Positions 8,293 through 16,060 of a stretch of 64,000 nucleotides of DNA are shown here, piece by piece; within the stretch, counting starts at the first letter, position 1, and each line of letters starts with the position of its first letter. The notes beneath the pieces are model-generated. The model was not told where the DNA came from, ran no database searches, and was given only the letters and a program-made list of their open reading frames with translations. Origin of the DNA: Salinigranum salinum (GTDB taxonomy: Archaea; Halobacteriota; Halobacteria; Halobacteriales; Haloferacaceae); the NCBI RefSeq assembly GCF_009176545.1, contig NZ_VTOJ01000002.1:620001-684000 (forward strand). The letters are read 5' to 3'. Made by a program: the position numbers and the translations under genes.

Positions 8293-9570
8293 TCAGGAGA
8301 GGTCTGTCTCGACCGCGTCCGCCGCGACGCGCCCGCTCTCCAGCGCGCCCTGAATCGCGGACCACTGGGTGTAGTCGCCGGCGAGGTAGACTCCCCCGTC
8401 CGGAGCGCGGACGTCGGGCAGCGTGTCGTGGATGCCCGGCGGCTGGTCGAACTGGGCGAACTCGATCCGGTCCGTCGCGAGCGGTTCGAGCCGCCCGAAC
8501 TCCCGTTCGGGGAACCACGACGAGAGCGCCGTCCGGGTCGCGTCGGCGAGGTCGGCGTCGTCCATCGACAGCGGCTCCTCGCCCAGAAACGTCGCGTTCA
8601 GGAGTTCGGCGTCGTCGGGAGCGTAGTCGGGCGCGACGTCGGAGAGCGGGACGACCGCGTTCGGTCGGGCGGAGTCGGCGTTGAGGAGGATGCGCTGCTT
8701 CGTGCCGAGATCGGTTCCGCCGGGCAGTCGGTAGTACTGCGTGGTCGACGGCCGTGCTCGTGTCGGGATCGACTCGACGCCCGTCAGCTCCGCCGCTGTC
8801 CGGGGATCCGTGGCGACGACGACGGCGTCTGCCTCGATTGACTCGCCGTCGACGGTGACCCGTGCCTCGTCGTCGGTGTCCTCGACGCCGTCGACCGTCG
8901 AACCGGTCTCGAACTCGACGCCAGCGTCTCGGGCGCTCGCGGCCAGCTGGTCCGGAATCGCGCCCATCCCGGCGGCCGGGACGGCAGTCCGGCCCTCGCT
9001 CAGCATCCGGAAGGTGTACTCGAAGACGCGCTTGGAGGTCGACAGCGACCGGTCGAGCGTGATCCCCCCGTAGAACGGCGCGACGAAGTTCTCGGCGTAG
9101 CTGTCAGAGAAGCCCCAGTCGCGGAGATAGTCGCGGATGCTGGCGTCGGGCCCCGAGAAGAACTCGTCGAGTGCGTACGTCCCGAGATGCTGTCTGAGCG
9201 CCAGCGTCCGGAGCTTGTCGCTCGTCGTCACCTCGCGGTTGAACAGCGACTCGAAGAGCGAGAACGGATCCCGCAGCGGATCGGAGAGCACGGAGCGTTC
9301 GCCCGGGCGGGCGATGACCGCCCCCGGCGTGAACGGCTGTAGATCGAGCGCGTCGAGGTCGAGCTCCCGGCGGGCGGCGGGGTAGGCGGTGAACAGCACC
9401 TGGAAGCCGCGGTCGAGCGTGAACCCCTCGTACTCACGCGACCGGACGCGGCCGCCGACCTCCTCGCGCTCCTCGTACAGCGTGACGTCGGCACCGGCGG
9501 CCGCGAGTCGACGGGCGGCGACCAGTCCGGCCAGTCCTGCCCCGCACACCACGACGCGTGCTCCGTTCAT
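8293..9570 (-). CDS. FAD-dependent amine oxidase/protoporphyrinogen-oxidase-like enzyme
   Basis: A 425-residue flavoprotein. The N-terminal dinucleotide-binding fold reads VVCGAGLAGLVAARRLAAAG followed by the acidic strand end and VGGRVRS, the standard GxGxxG...GG signature of the amine oxidase/phytoene desaturase/protoporphyrinogen oxidase superfamily. The C-terminal FAD motif is GVYLAGDYTQWSAIQGALESG. Many haloarchaeal members are annotated only as NAD(P)/FAD-dependent oxidoreductases; the substrate (carotenoid, tetrapyrrole or amine) cannot be decided here. The ATG at 9568-9570 immediately precedes the Rossmann strand, whereas the longer upstream frame lacks family features. Confidence 0.88.
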   Translation of the reverse strand: MNGARVVVCGAGLAGLVAARRLAAAGADVTLYEEREEVGGRVRSREYEGFTLDRGFQVLFTAYPAARRELDLDALDLQPFTPGAVIARPGERSVLSDPLRDPFSLFESLFNREVTTSDKLRTLALRQHLGTYALDEFFSGPDASIRDYLRDWGFSDSYAENFVAPFYGGITLDRSLSTSKRVFEYTFRMLSEGRTAVPAAGMGAIPDQLAASARDAGVEFETGSTVDGVEDTDDEARVTVDGESIEADAVVVATDPRTAAELTGVESIPTRARPSTTQYYRLPGGTDLGTKQRILLNADSARPNAVVPLSDVAPDYAPDDAELLNATFLGEEPLSMDDADLADATRTALSSWFPEREFGRLEPLATDRIEFAQFDQPPGIHDTLPDVRAPDGGVYLAGDYTQWSAIQGALESGRVAADAVETDLS

Positions 9571-9777
9571 GGGTCGGCTTCGGCGGGCGGTTACAAAGGA
9601 ACTGCGTCTCCCCGACGGTCGAAAGGAGAGCAAGGGCGTTCACGAAGCGAGTCCGGTCGTGGTCGGCCGAGGAGACCCGTCGAACCGATCGCACCGGATC
9701 CCGTGTGCGTCCAGATGGAGACGTTCGGGACGGAGTCGTCACTCGCGGTCGTAATAAACCCGCAGAACTGCGTCGCC

Positions 9778-9972
9778 TTACAGCCGAACGAGGTTCGCAG
9801 CGCGGGGACCCTTCGGCGAATCCTGAATCTCGAACTCGACCTCCTGGCCCTCCTCGAGGTCCGGACCACCGACGTCCTCCATGTGGAAGAAGACGTCGTC
9901 GTCAGCGTCGTCAGTGTTGATGAAACCGTAACCGCCCGTGTCGTTGAAGAAGTCTACCGTTCCGGTCGCCAT
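9778..9972 (-). CDS. cspA: Cold-shock domain protein
   Basis: A complete 64-residue cold-shock (CSD, OB-fold) protein binding single-stranded RNA or DNA and acting as an RNA chaperone. RNP1-like (GGYGFIN) and RNP2-like (VFFHMED) motifs are present in order, and the length equals that of haloarchaeal CspA. Acidic residues fill loops where bacterial homologues carry lysine, a halophilic adaptation. A TATA-like TTAAG at 10001-10005 lies about 29 bases upstream of the ATG. It is monocistronic, with no close neighbour on its strand. Confidence 0.97.
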   Translation of the reverse strand: MATGTVDFFNDTGGYGFINTDDADDDVFFHMEDVGGPDLEEGQEVEFEIQDSPKGPRAANLVRL

Positions 9973-10000
9973 TGCCTCTGAAAGGAGATGGCGTCCGGGG

Positions 10001-10005
10001 TTAAG
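10001..10005 (-). promoter_or_regulatory. TATA-like box for cspA
   Basis: On the minus strand the sequence reads CCTTAACC, about 29 bases before the cspA ATG. Confidence 0.45.
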
Positions 10006-10185
10006 GCTTGCGAGGGTCGTGGTACCACCACCGCCACGGTGTGCGTCACCGTGCTGTATTCGGACGGTCTCGCGTCGATGCCGTGGTCGACCGGTCGCGT
10101 CGATGACGCGGGGTCGAACAGCACCGGGGCCGACCGAACAGGACCGGACCGGAAGGGATTCCCCCGTCGGGTCGTACCCTCGGCC

Positions 10186-11346
10186 ATGGAGCAGAGCGAC
10201 GCGTTTCGGGCGCTACGCTGTACGGCGACCGGCGAGGAACGACCGCCGGAGGCGACGTGGACGGGACGGAGCGACGCGGGCGCACCGCTGAACCCGGTGT
10301 ACGACTACGACGCGGTCGACTGGACGCGAACGACGCTCGCGGACGCCCGCTCGATGTGGGCCTTCGCCGAGTTGCTCCCGTTCGCGTCGGGTGTGAGCGC
10401 CGGCGAAGGCGGCACCCCGCTGGTCGGCGCGCCGGCGCTTGCCGAGGAACTGGGGGTCGGGTCGCTCCTCGTCAAGGACGAGGGACGAAACCCGACCGGG
10501 ACGGTGCTCGACCGTGGCCTCTCGCTGGCCGTCACGGCCGCGACCGAAGCCGACGCCGACCTCGTCGCCCACGCCTCGCCCGGGAACGGCGGCCAGTCCG
10601 GCGCGGCGTACGCCTCCCGGGCGGGTATCCGCTCGTACGCGTTCGTCCCGTCCAGGGCACCCTTCCCGAACAAGGCGATGACCAACGTCCACGGCGGCGA
10701 GATGCGCGTCGCGGGAGGCAGGTACCCCGACGCGCTCGACGCGCTGCACTCACAGCTCGAATCGTCGTGGTTCACGCTGCAGGAGTTCGACACGCCGGTC
10801 CGCCACGAGGGGTACAAGACGCTCGCCTACGAACTGGTCGGGGAGGTCGGCGAACCCGACGCTGTGTTCGTCCCGGCGAGCACCGGTGAGGTGGTGTACG
10901 GCCTCGTCGAGGGGTTCCGCGACCTGCGCGAACTCGGTCTCGTCGACGACCTCCCCCGGGTGATCGCCGCACAGGCCAGCGGCTGTGCACCCATCGCGGC
11001 TGCGTTCGAGTCGGGCGGCCCCGTCGAGACGTGGGAGCACCCGGACACGATCGTGGGGGAGCTGGAGATCCCCGACCCTGCCGGGGGGGACCTCGCGGTC
11101 GAGGCCGTCTCCGAAACCGGAGGGCGCGTGGTGACGGTCGACGACGAGGAGATCCTCGGGAGCGCGGTCGCCGCCGCCCAGGGCGCGGCGCTCGAAGTCG
11201 GGGCCGCTGGCGGCGCCGCCGCGGCCGCCGCGGACGCGCTGGCCGACGAGTTCGACGGCGACGCGACGCTGGTCGTCGTCAACACGGAGTCGGGCGTCAA
11301 GACGGCCGACATCCTCCGCTCGCACCTGATGGGGCAGGGGATCTGA
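10186..11346 (+). CDS. Threonine-synthase-like fold type II PLP protein lacking the catalytic lysine
   Basis: A 386-residue member of the threonine synthase/beta-family PLP fold. Landmarks: LVKDEGRNPTG near residue 97, HASPGNGGQSGAAYA (phosphate/asparagine loop), an allosteric-free compact C-terminus with VVVNTESGVKTADIL. In active threonine synthases the segment after NPTG reads S-F-K-D-R-G with the lysine that forms the PLP Schiff base; here it reads T-V-L-D-R-G, so position 108 is leucine. The rest of the fold is intact and the frame is unbroken, so this is a maintained paralogue rather than a decayed gene. It may bind a ligand without PLP chemistry. The ATG at 10186 begins the family-like sequence. 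Confidence 0.85.
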   Translation: MEQSDAFRALRCTATGEERPPEATWTGRSDAGAPLNPVYDYDAVDWTRTTLADARSMWAFAELLPFASGVSAGEGGTPLVGAPALAEELGVGSLLVKDEGRNPTGTVLDRGLSLAVTAATEADADLVAHASPGNGGQSGAAYASRAGIRSYAFVPSRAPFPNKAMTNVHGGEMRVAGGRYPDALDALHSQLESSWFTLQEFDTPVRHEGYKTLAYELVGEVGEPDAVFVPASTGEVVYGLVEGFRDLRELGLVDDLPRVIAAQASGCAPIAAAFESGGPVETWEHPDTIVGELEIPDPAGGDLAVEAVSETGGRVVTVDDEEILGSAVAAAQGAALEVGAAGGAAAAAADALADEFDGDATLVVVNTESGVKTADILRSHLMGQGI

Positions 11347-11426
11347 CGATCCGTTTCGACCTCACCCGGGAGTGGATTTAGACGGACAAAACTTTCTTTT
11401 CACGACATCTCGTACCTCCGTTCGAG

Positions 11427-12152
11427 ATGGCGAAGTCCGACGTGCTCAGCGACGTGATGGAGGACTACCTGAAGTCGATCTACACGCTTCAGGCGGAGGG
11501 GGGGCCGCCGGTCTCGACGTCGGCTATCGCCGACCTGTTGGGCAAGACTCCGCCGACGGTGACGAGCATGATCGGCAAACTCGAGGAGCGTGGACTGGTC
11601 TCCCGCGAGAAGTACAAGGGAGTCGAGCTGACGCGCGAGGGTGAGACGGTCGCTCTCGAGGTCATCCGACACCACCGGCTGCTGGAGGCGTACCTCGCGG
11701 AACACCTCGACTACGACTGGAGCGAGGTGCACGACGAGGCCGACGCGCTCGAACACCACATCTCCGAGGAGTTCGAGCGTCGGGTCGCCGAGGCACTCGG
11801 CGATCCCGAGGTCGACCCACACGGCGACCCGATCCCGAGCGCCGACCTCACCCCCCTCGAGGCCGACGACTCGACGCCGCTCGACCAACACGGTGTCGGC
11901 GACGTCGTCGTGGTCACACGCGTCTCCGACCGCGACGAGGAGGAGCTCGAATACCTCGCCGACGCGGGTATCACACCGGGGACACGGGTCGAGGTCGTCG
12001 ACGTGGCCCCGTTCGGAATGGTGACCGTCCGCGTGAGCGAAGGGGGTCGCGAACAGTCGCTTCCCGAGTCGGTAGCGCGGTCGATCCGGGTCAGAGCCAT
12101 CGCCGAAGAGGACGACGAGGAGGATCGATCTCGTCGGGAGGTCGAGGGGTGA
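11427..12152 (+). CDS. DtxR/MntR-family metal-dependent transcriptional regulator
   Basis: A 241-residue metal-sensing repressor. Residues about 5-65 are the winged helix (VMEDYLKSIYTLQ, STSAIADLLGKTPPTVTSMI), residues 65-130 the dimerisation/metal-binding helices (HHRLLEAYLAEHL, EADALEHHISEEFERR with conserved His/Glu), and residues about 150-230 an SH3-like FeoA domain (GDVVVVTRVSD...FGMVTVRV). This family represses genes when Mn(II) or Fe(II) is bound. Its stop overlaps the start of a GDT1-type transporter (TGATG), so a manganese-responsive role with the exporter is the most economical reading. An A/T-rich leader (GGACAAAACTTTCTTTTC, 11383-11400) is its likely promoter. Confidence 0.93.
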   Translation: MAKSDVLSDVMEDYLKSIYTLQAEGGPPVSTSAIADLLGKTPPTVTSMIGKLEERGLVSREKYKGVELTREGETVALEVIRHHRLLEAYLAEHLDYDWSEVHDEADALEHHISEEFERRVAEALGDPEVDPHGDPIPSADLTPLEADDSTPLDQHGVGDVVVVTRVSDRDEEELEYLADAGITPGTRVEVVDVAPFGMVTVRVSEGGREQSLPESVARSIRVRAIAEEDDEEDRSRREVEG

Positions 12153-12889
12153 TGGCCGGATTCGTCGAGGTCGCCGCCGTCGCGTTCGCCGCACAGTTGG
12201 CCGTGCTGCCGGGCGAGAAAGTGCAGTTCATCATCGCCGGTCTCTCGACGCGGTACGACCCGAAGGTGGTCGTCGCCGCGGCCGGGACGGCGTTCGCGGG
12301 GTGGACCGCGCTCGAGATCTGGTTCGGCGCGGCGCTGAAGGGGGCGCTCCCGACCGTCGTCCTCGACGGGATCACGGTCGTCCTGTTCGTGCTCTTCGCA
12401 GTGCTGCTCGTCCGGTCGGCCCCCGAGCCCGGCGAGACGAGCGTCGGCCCCGACGGATCGGAGAGCGCCGAGAGTGCGGCGTTCGACGCCAGCGCCGAGA
12501 CCGACGGGGGCTTCGTCGACGTCACCCCACCGACGGTGTTCGGGCGGGACCTCGACGCCTTCGGGAGTTTCGTCCCCATCTTCACGATGATGGCCGTCGG
12601 CGAGTTCGGCGACAAGACGCAGCTCGTGACGATCGGTCTCGCCGTCCAGTACGGCGCTCACCCGGGTATCTGGGCCGGTGAGATGCTGGCGATCGTTCCG
12701 GTGAGCCTCGCCAACGCGTACGTCTTCCACCGCTTCTCCCACCGGTTCGACGTGCGGAAGGCACACCTCTTCGGCGCAGCGCTGTTCGGGTTCTTCGCCG
12801 CCGACACGGTGCTCGCGATGGCCACCGGCTTCTCGGTGTGGGAGACCGTCGTCTCGGCGGCCGCGGACGCCATCCTCGCGCTGGTGTGA
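12152..12889 (+). CDS. GDT1/TMEM165 (UPF0016) family Mn/Ca cation transporter
   Basis: A 245-residue membrane protein with two homologous three-helix halves joined by an acidic linker at about residues 88-125. The second half carries the family signature as GEFGDKTQ (E151, D154, K155), the cation site of GDT1-type Mn2+/Ca2+:H+ exporters. The first half, where a second copy is expected, reads LPGEKVQ, a degenerate form. The start ATG overlaps the stop of the DtxR-type regulator, so the two are co-translated; in bacteria Mn exporters of this family are induced by manganese. This suggests a manganese-efflux module. Location: cytoplasmic membrane. Confidence 0.88.
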   Translation: MAGFVEVAAVAFAAQLAVLPGEKVQFIIAGLSTRYDPKVVVAAAGTAFAGWTALEIWFGAALKGALPTVVLDGITVVLFVLFAVLLVRSAPEPGETSVGPDGSESAESAAFDASAETDGGFVDVTPPTVFGRDLDAFGSFVPIFTMMAVGEFGDKTQLVTIGLAVQYGAHPGIWAGEMLAIVPVSLANAYVFHRFSHRFDVRKAHLFGAALFGFFAADTVLAMATGFSVWETVVSAAADAILALV

Positions 12890-12973
12890 CGCGAGGCACG
12901 TCCACACGGGCTCGCTCCACCACCGTCGAGCCGTGTGAACGTCGATAGCCGACAGATGCGCGAACGTCGAGGG

Positions 12974-12979
12974 TTTTTA
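12974..12979 (+). promoter_or_regulatory. TATA-like box for the LysE gene
   Basis: TTTTTA within GGGTTTTTAGCC lies 26-31 bases before the ATG at 13005. The same GGGTTTTTAGCC block precedes DNA polymerase B at 59395-59406. Confidence 0.6.
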
Positions 12980-13004
12980 GCCGACGACCCAGTACGAACG
13001 AGCG

Positions 13005-13697
13005 ATGTCCGACGTGTTCGTCTCTGCCGGCGCTGGCGTGGTGTTCGGCCTCGCCCTGGCCGCCCCGCCGGGACCGATGAACGCCGTCATCGCCGAGGAG
13101 AGCGTCCTTCGCGGGTGGACCGCCGGGTTTCGGGCGGGCCTGGGGGCGATGACCGCCGACGCGACCTTCTTCGTGCTCTCGCTCGTCGGCGTCGTGGCGT
13201 TCGTCGAACGGTTTCCCACCGTCCGCGGGGTGATGGTCGGCGTCGGCGGACTGCTCATGCTCTACTTCGCGTACGGTGCGGCCCGCGAGATCGGCGAGAC
13301 GTTCGATCCGAGCGGGGCCACCGCCACCGACGGTGGCGAGGCGAGTGCCGGCTTTCGGAAGGCGTTCGTGCTCGCGATCACCAATCCGTACCAGATCCTC
13401 TTCTGGCTCACGATCGGCGTCGCACTCCTCGAATCCGGGCGGTTCGACGTGCTCGCGCAGACGCCGTACGTCGGCGGCGACCTCGCCGGACTGCTCGTCG
13501 TCGAGAAGGGGAGTCCGGCGCTCGTCGTCGGCTTCTTCGGCGGCATCCTCGTCTGGGTGACGGGGTTCCCGGCGGCGCTCGTGACGGCCGAACGTCGCGT
13601 CGAGGCGGTCGCCCCCGTCGTGACGGCGCTGTCGGCGCTCGTCCTCTGCGGCTTCGGCCTGCTGTTTCTCGCCGACGCCGCGACGACGCTCCTCTGA
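13005..13697 (+). CDS. LysE/RhtB-family amino-acid exporter
   Basis: A 230-residue membrane protein with six predicted helices. The N-terminal signature APPGPMNAVIAEESVLRGWTAGF...GLGAMTADATFF is characteristic of the LysE/RhtB translocators, which export amino acids or related small solutes; AITNPYQILFWLTIGVAL is the second conserved block. Length is typical (200-230). A short acidic loop (EASAGFRKA region) separates the halves. It has its own promoter and is followed by egsA on the same strand after about 110 bases. The exported substrate is not deducible. Confidence 0.88.
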   Translation: MSDVFVSAGAGVVFGLALAAPPGPMNAVIAEESVLRGWTAGFRAGLGAMTADATFFVLSLVGVVAFVERFPTVRGVMVGVGGLLMLYFAYGAAREIGETFDPSGATATDGGEASAGFRKAFVLAITNPYQILFWLTIGVALLESGRFDVLAQTPYVGGDLAGLLVVEKGSPALVVGFFGGILVWVTGFPAALVTAERRVEAVAPVVTALSALVLCGFGLLFLADAATTLL

Positions 13698-13806
13698 TCC
13701 GGTTCGCCATAGATCCGGCCGCGGAGTCGAGCGGGTGCTCTCCAGCGGTCGTGCGGCCGGTCCCGTAGTGAGAAGTCCTATGACCTGCGGGCGTGGATAC
13801 GGGGAC

Positions 13807-14862
13807 ATGTTCGACAAGTCGACGTGGATCAAACTCCCGCGGAACGTCGTGGTCGGCCACGGCGTCATCGACCAGGTCGGTGCGGCCGTCGACGACCTCT
13901 ACCTCTCCGGACGGCCACTGCTGGTCACGAGCCCGACGCCCGAGCGGCTGGCCGGCGACCGGCTCCGCGCGCAGTTCGACGTCGAACCACATACAGTGAC
14001 CGTCGAGACGGCGAGTTTCGGCAGCGTCGAGGCGGTCGCCGAGACGGCCGGAGCCGAAGGGGTCGACTTCATCATCGCCCTCGGCGGGGGGAAGGCGATC
14101 GACATCGCGAAGATGGCCGCCGAACGGGTCGACTGTGGCTTCGTCTCGGTTCCGACCGCGGCGAGTCACGACGGCATCGTCTCGGGTCGGTCGTCGATCC
14201 CCGAGGGCGACACGCGCCACTCGGTCGCGGCGGATCCCCCGCTCGCGGTCGTCGCCGACACGGCGCTCCTCGCGCAGGCACCGTGGGAGTTCACGACCGC
14301 CGGCTGTGCGGACATCATCTCCAACTACACTGCCGTCAAGGACTGGCAGCTCGCCCACCGGCTGAAGAACGTCGAATACTCCGAGTACGCGGGTGCGCTC
14401 TCGGAGATGACCGCCGAGATGCTCGTCGACAGCGCCGACTCGATCAAGCCGGGGCTCGAAGAGTCCGCCTGGGTCGTGGTGAAGGCGCTCGTCTCTTCCG
14501 GCGTCGCCATGAGCATCGCCGGCTCCTCACGGCCCGCGTCGGGGGCCGAACACCTCTTCTCGCACCAGCTGGATCGGCTCGTTCCCAACACGGCGTTACA
14601 CGGCCACCAGGTGGGTGTCGGTGCGATCATGACCGAGTACCTCCACAGCGGCGAGAAAGGACAGTGGCGGAACATCCGCGACGCGCTCGACCGGATCGAC
14701 GCGCCGACGACCGCACGGGGGCTCGGTGTCGCTGACGAGACGGTGATCGAGGCACTCACCACCGCCCACACCATCCGCGACCGCTACACCATCCTCGGCG
14801 ACGGGATGAGCGAAGACGCCGCCAGGGAGGTCGCACGGGTAACCGGCGTCGTCGAGAGCTGA
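13807..14862 (+). CDS. egsA: sn-Glycerol-1-phosphate dehydrogenase, NAD(P)-dependent
   Basis: A 351-residue enzyme that reduces dihydroxyacetone phosphate to sn-glycerol-1-phosphate, the committed step giving archaeal membrane lipids their stereochemistry. Family features: KLPRNVVVGHGVIDQVG at the start, ALGGGKAIDIAKMAA (nucleotide/metal site), VPTAASHDGIVSGRSSI (conserved substrate loop with Asp), AEHLFSHQLDRL and LHGHQVGVGAIM (zinc histidines). Length matches archaeal EgsA. The frame is open upstream to 13735, but the ATG at 13807 begins the conserved MFDKSTWIKLPRNVV sequence. It is a single gene between a LysE exporter and a DUF420 protein. Confidence 0.96.
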   Translation: MFDKSTWIKLPRNVVVGHGVIDQVGAAVDDLYLSGRPLLVTSPTPERLAGDRLRAQFDVEPHTVTVETASFGSVEAVAETAGAEGVDFIIALGGGKAIDIAKMAAERVDCGFVSVPTAASHDGIVSGRSSIPEGDTRHSVAADPPLAVVADTALLAQAPWEFTTAGCADIISNYTAVKDWQLAHRLKNVEYSEYAGALSEMTAEMLVDSADSIKPGLEESAWVVVKALVSSGVAMSIAGSSRPASGAEHLFSHQLDRLVPNTALHGHQVGVGAIMTEYLHSGEKGQWRNIRDALDRIDAPTTARGLGVADETVIEALTTAHTIRDRYTILGDGMSEDAAREVARVTGVVES

Positions 14863-15033
14863 GCTGGGGCTGACAGCCGACACTGCCGGCACACACGGCG
14901 TCGTGTCGGACTCCCGCGGCCCGCCGTGTGGAGTCGGTCACAGCATCGAACGGTCTGGTTCCGTCATCGCGTATGAACCTTCGTGTGCGGACGAACCCGA
15001 ACACGGATATTCACCCCGTCCCAAGCCCCGTCT

Positions 15034-15651
15034 ATGGCAACAGCCAGCGTGCGCGGGCCCATCAGAGAACACCCCGCAGTCGTGACCGCGGTGCTCTCGG
15101 TGGTGGGGTACGCCCTCGTCATCGGCACCTTCCTGGGGTACGTCCCCCGTTCACTGTTCCCGGAACTGACGCTCGCGCAGGTCAATCGCCTCGCCGACGC
15201 CATCGCCGTCATCAACACGATCGCGACGCTGCTTCTGATCGCCGGCTGGCGGTTCATTCGCCGCGGCGAGGTCCGCAAACACGCCGCCTCCATGAGCGGA
15301 GCGTTCGGGCTCATCCTCGTCTTCCTCGTGCTCTACCTGACGAAGATCGGGGGCGGCGGCACCAAGGAGTTCGTCGGTCCCCAGCTGGTGTACTACGGCT
15401 ACCTCGCGATGCTCGCGGTCCACATCGTCCTCTCGGTGGTGTCAGTCCCCGTGGTCCTCCACGCGCTCGTCCTCGGCGTCACCCACACCCCCGACGAGCT
15501 CCGAGCGATGGGAACCCACCGGAAAGTGGGTCGCGTCGCCGCGGGCGCGTGGATCCTCTCGCTGTCGCTCGGCGTCGTCACGTACCTGCTGCTCAATCAC
15601 GTCTACGACTGGCGGTTCGTCGAGGCGCTCCTGCTCCCGGTCGGGCTCTGA
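15034..15651 (+). CDS. DUF420 (YozB-like) membrane protein
   Basis: A 205-residue membrane protein with five hydrophobic helices, matching my recognition of the DUF420 family: EHPAVVTAVLSVVGYALVIG, a loop with PELTLAQVNRLADAIAVINTIAT, GWRFIRRGEVRKHAASMSGA, and histidines in AVHIVLSVVSVPVVLHALVLG plus HRKVGRVAAGAWI. The regularly placed helix histidines resemble those of haem/copper-oxidase-associated proteins, and DUF420 genes often accompany cytochrome oxidase genes, but none is adjacent here; the ba3 operon lies 14 kb away. Function unknown. ATG at 15034 chosen because the preceding peptide lacks family similarity. Confidence 0.8.
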   Translation: MATASVRGPIREHPAVVTAVLSVVGYALVIGTFLGYVPRSLFPELTLAQVNRLADAIAVINTIATLLLIAGWRFIRRGEVRKHAASMSGAFGLILVFLVLYLTKIGGGGTKEFVGPQLVYYGYLAMLAVHIVLSVVSVPVVLHALVLGVTHTPDELRAMGTHRKVGRVAAGAWILSLSLGVVTYLLLNHVYDWRFVEALLLPVGL

Positions 15652-15689
15652 CGCGGATCGACGACGCCGGCCCCTCTTCCGGACGCCGC

Positions 15690-15935
15690 TCACTCGAAGG
15701 CGGGGTCGACGCCACGCCGCCACCAGATGAACCCCGTCAGCGCGGCGAGCGTTCCTATCATTCCCCCCGCGTTCCACCAGCTGAGCGCTCCCGAGACGTA
15801 TCCGTACCCGGCGCCGAGAACGACGGCGACCGCGACGAGCCCGTAGAGCGTCAGATACCACTCGCCGTACCACGAGGCGAACCGTCGTCCGGCCCCGGTC
15901 GAGTCCACGCTCGGCTCCTCGGCGTCCGCGTCCAT
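15690..15935 (-). CDS. Small two-helix membrane protein, function unknown
   Basis: An 81-residue protein with an acidic N-terminal tail (residues 1-12), an aromatic amphipathic segment (FASWYGEWYLTLYG), and two hydrophobic helices at about residues 30-45 and 55-70. It ends in RRGVDPAFE. It runs convergent to the DUF420 gene (39-base gap) and divergent from the glycosyltransferase. I do not recognise a family; frame and composition are convincing for a real haloarchaeal gene. Confidence 0.6.
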   Translation of the reverse strand: MDADAEEPSVDSTGAGRRFASWYGEWYLTLYGLVAVAVVLGAGYGYVSGALSWWNAGGMIGTLAALTGFIWWRRGVDPAFE

Positions 15936-16030
15936 ACGTTCCCCTTCGACCGAACCGACATAACGCGTGTGGCCGCTCGGCCGTCCGTCGGCCGCGAGAC
16001 CACCGACCCGCTGGCCGGCTTCCGGTAGGA

Positions 16031-16037
16031 TTTATTA
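16031..16037 (+). promoter_or_regulatory. TATA-like box for the glycosyltransferase
   Basis: TTTATTA, 24-30 bases before the ATG at 16061, in otherwise GC-rich DNA. Confidence 0.65.
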
Positions 16038-16060
16038 CGTCGGACGCTCGCTCCGAGATT

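Noticed and set aside
11383-11400. Possible DtxR operator in the A/T-rich leader of the DtxR gene
   Set aside because: No clear inverted repeat of the expected size could be read by eye; kept only as a promoter remark.
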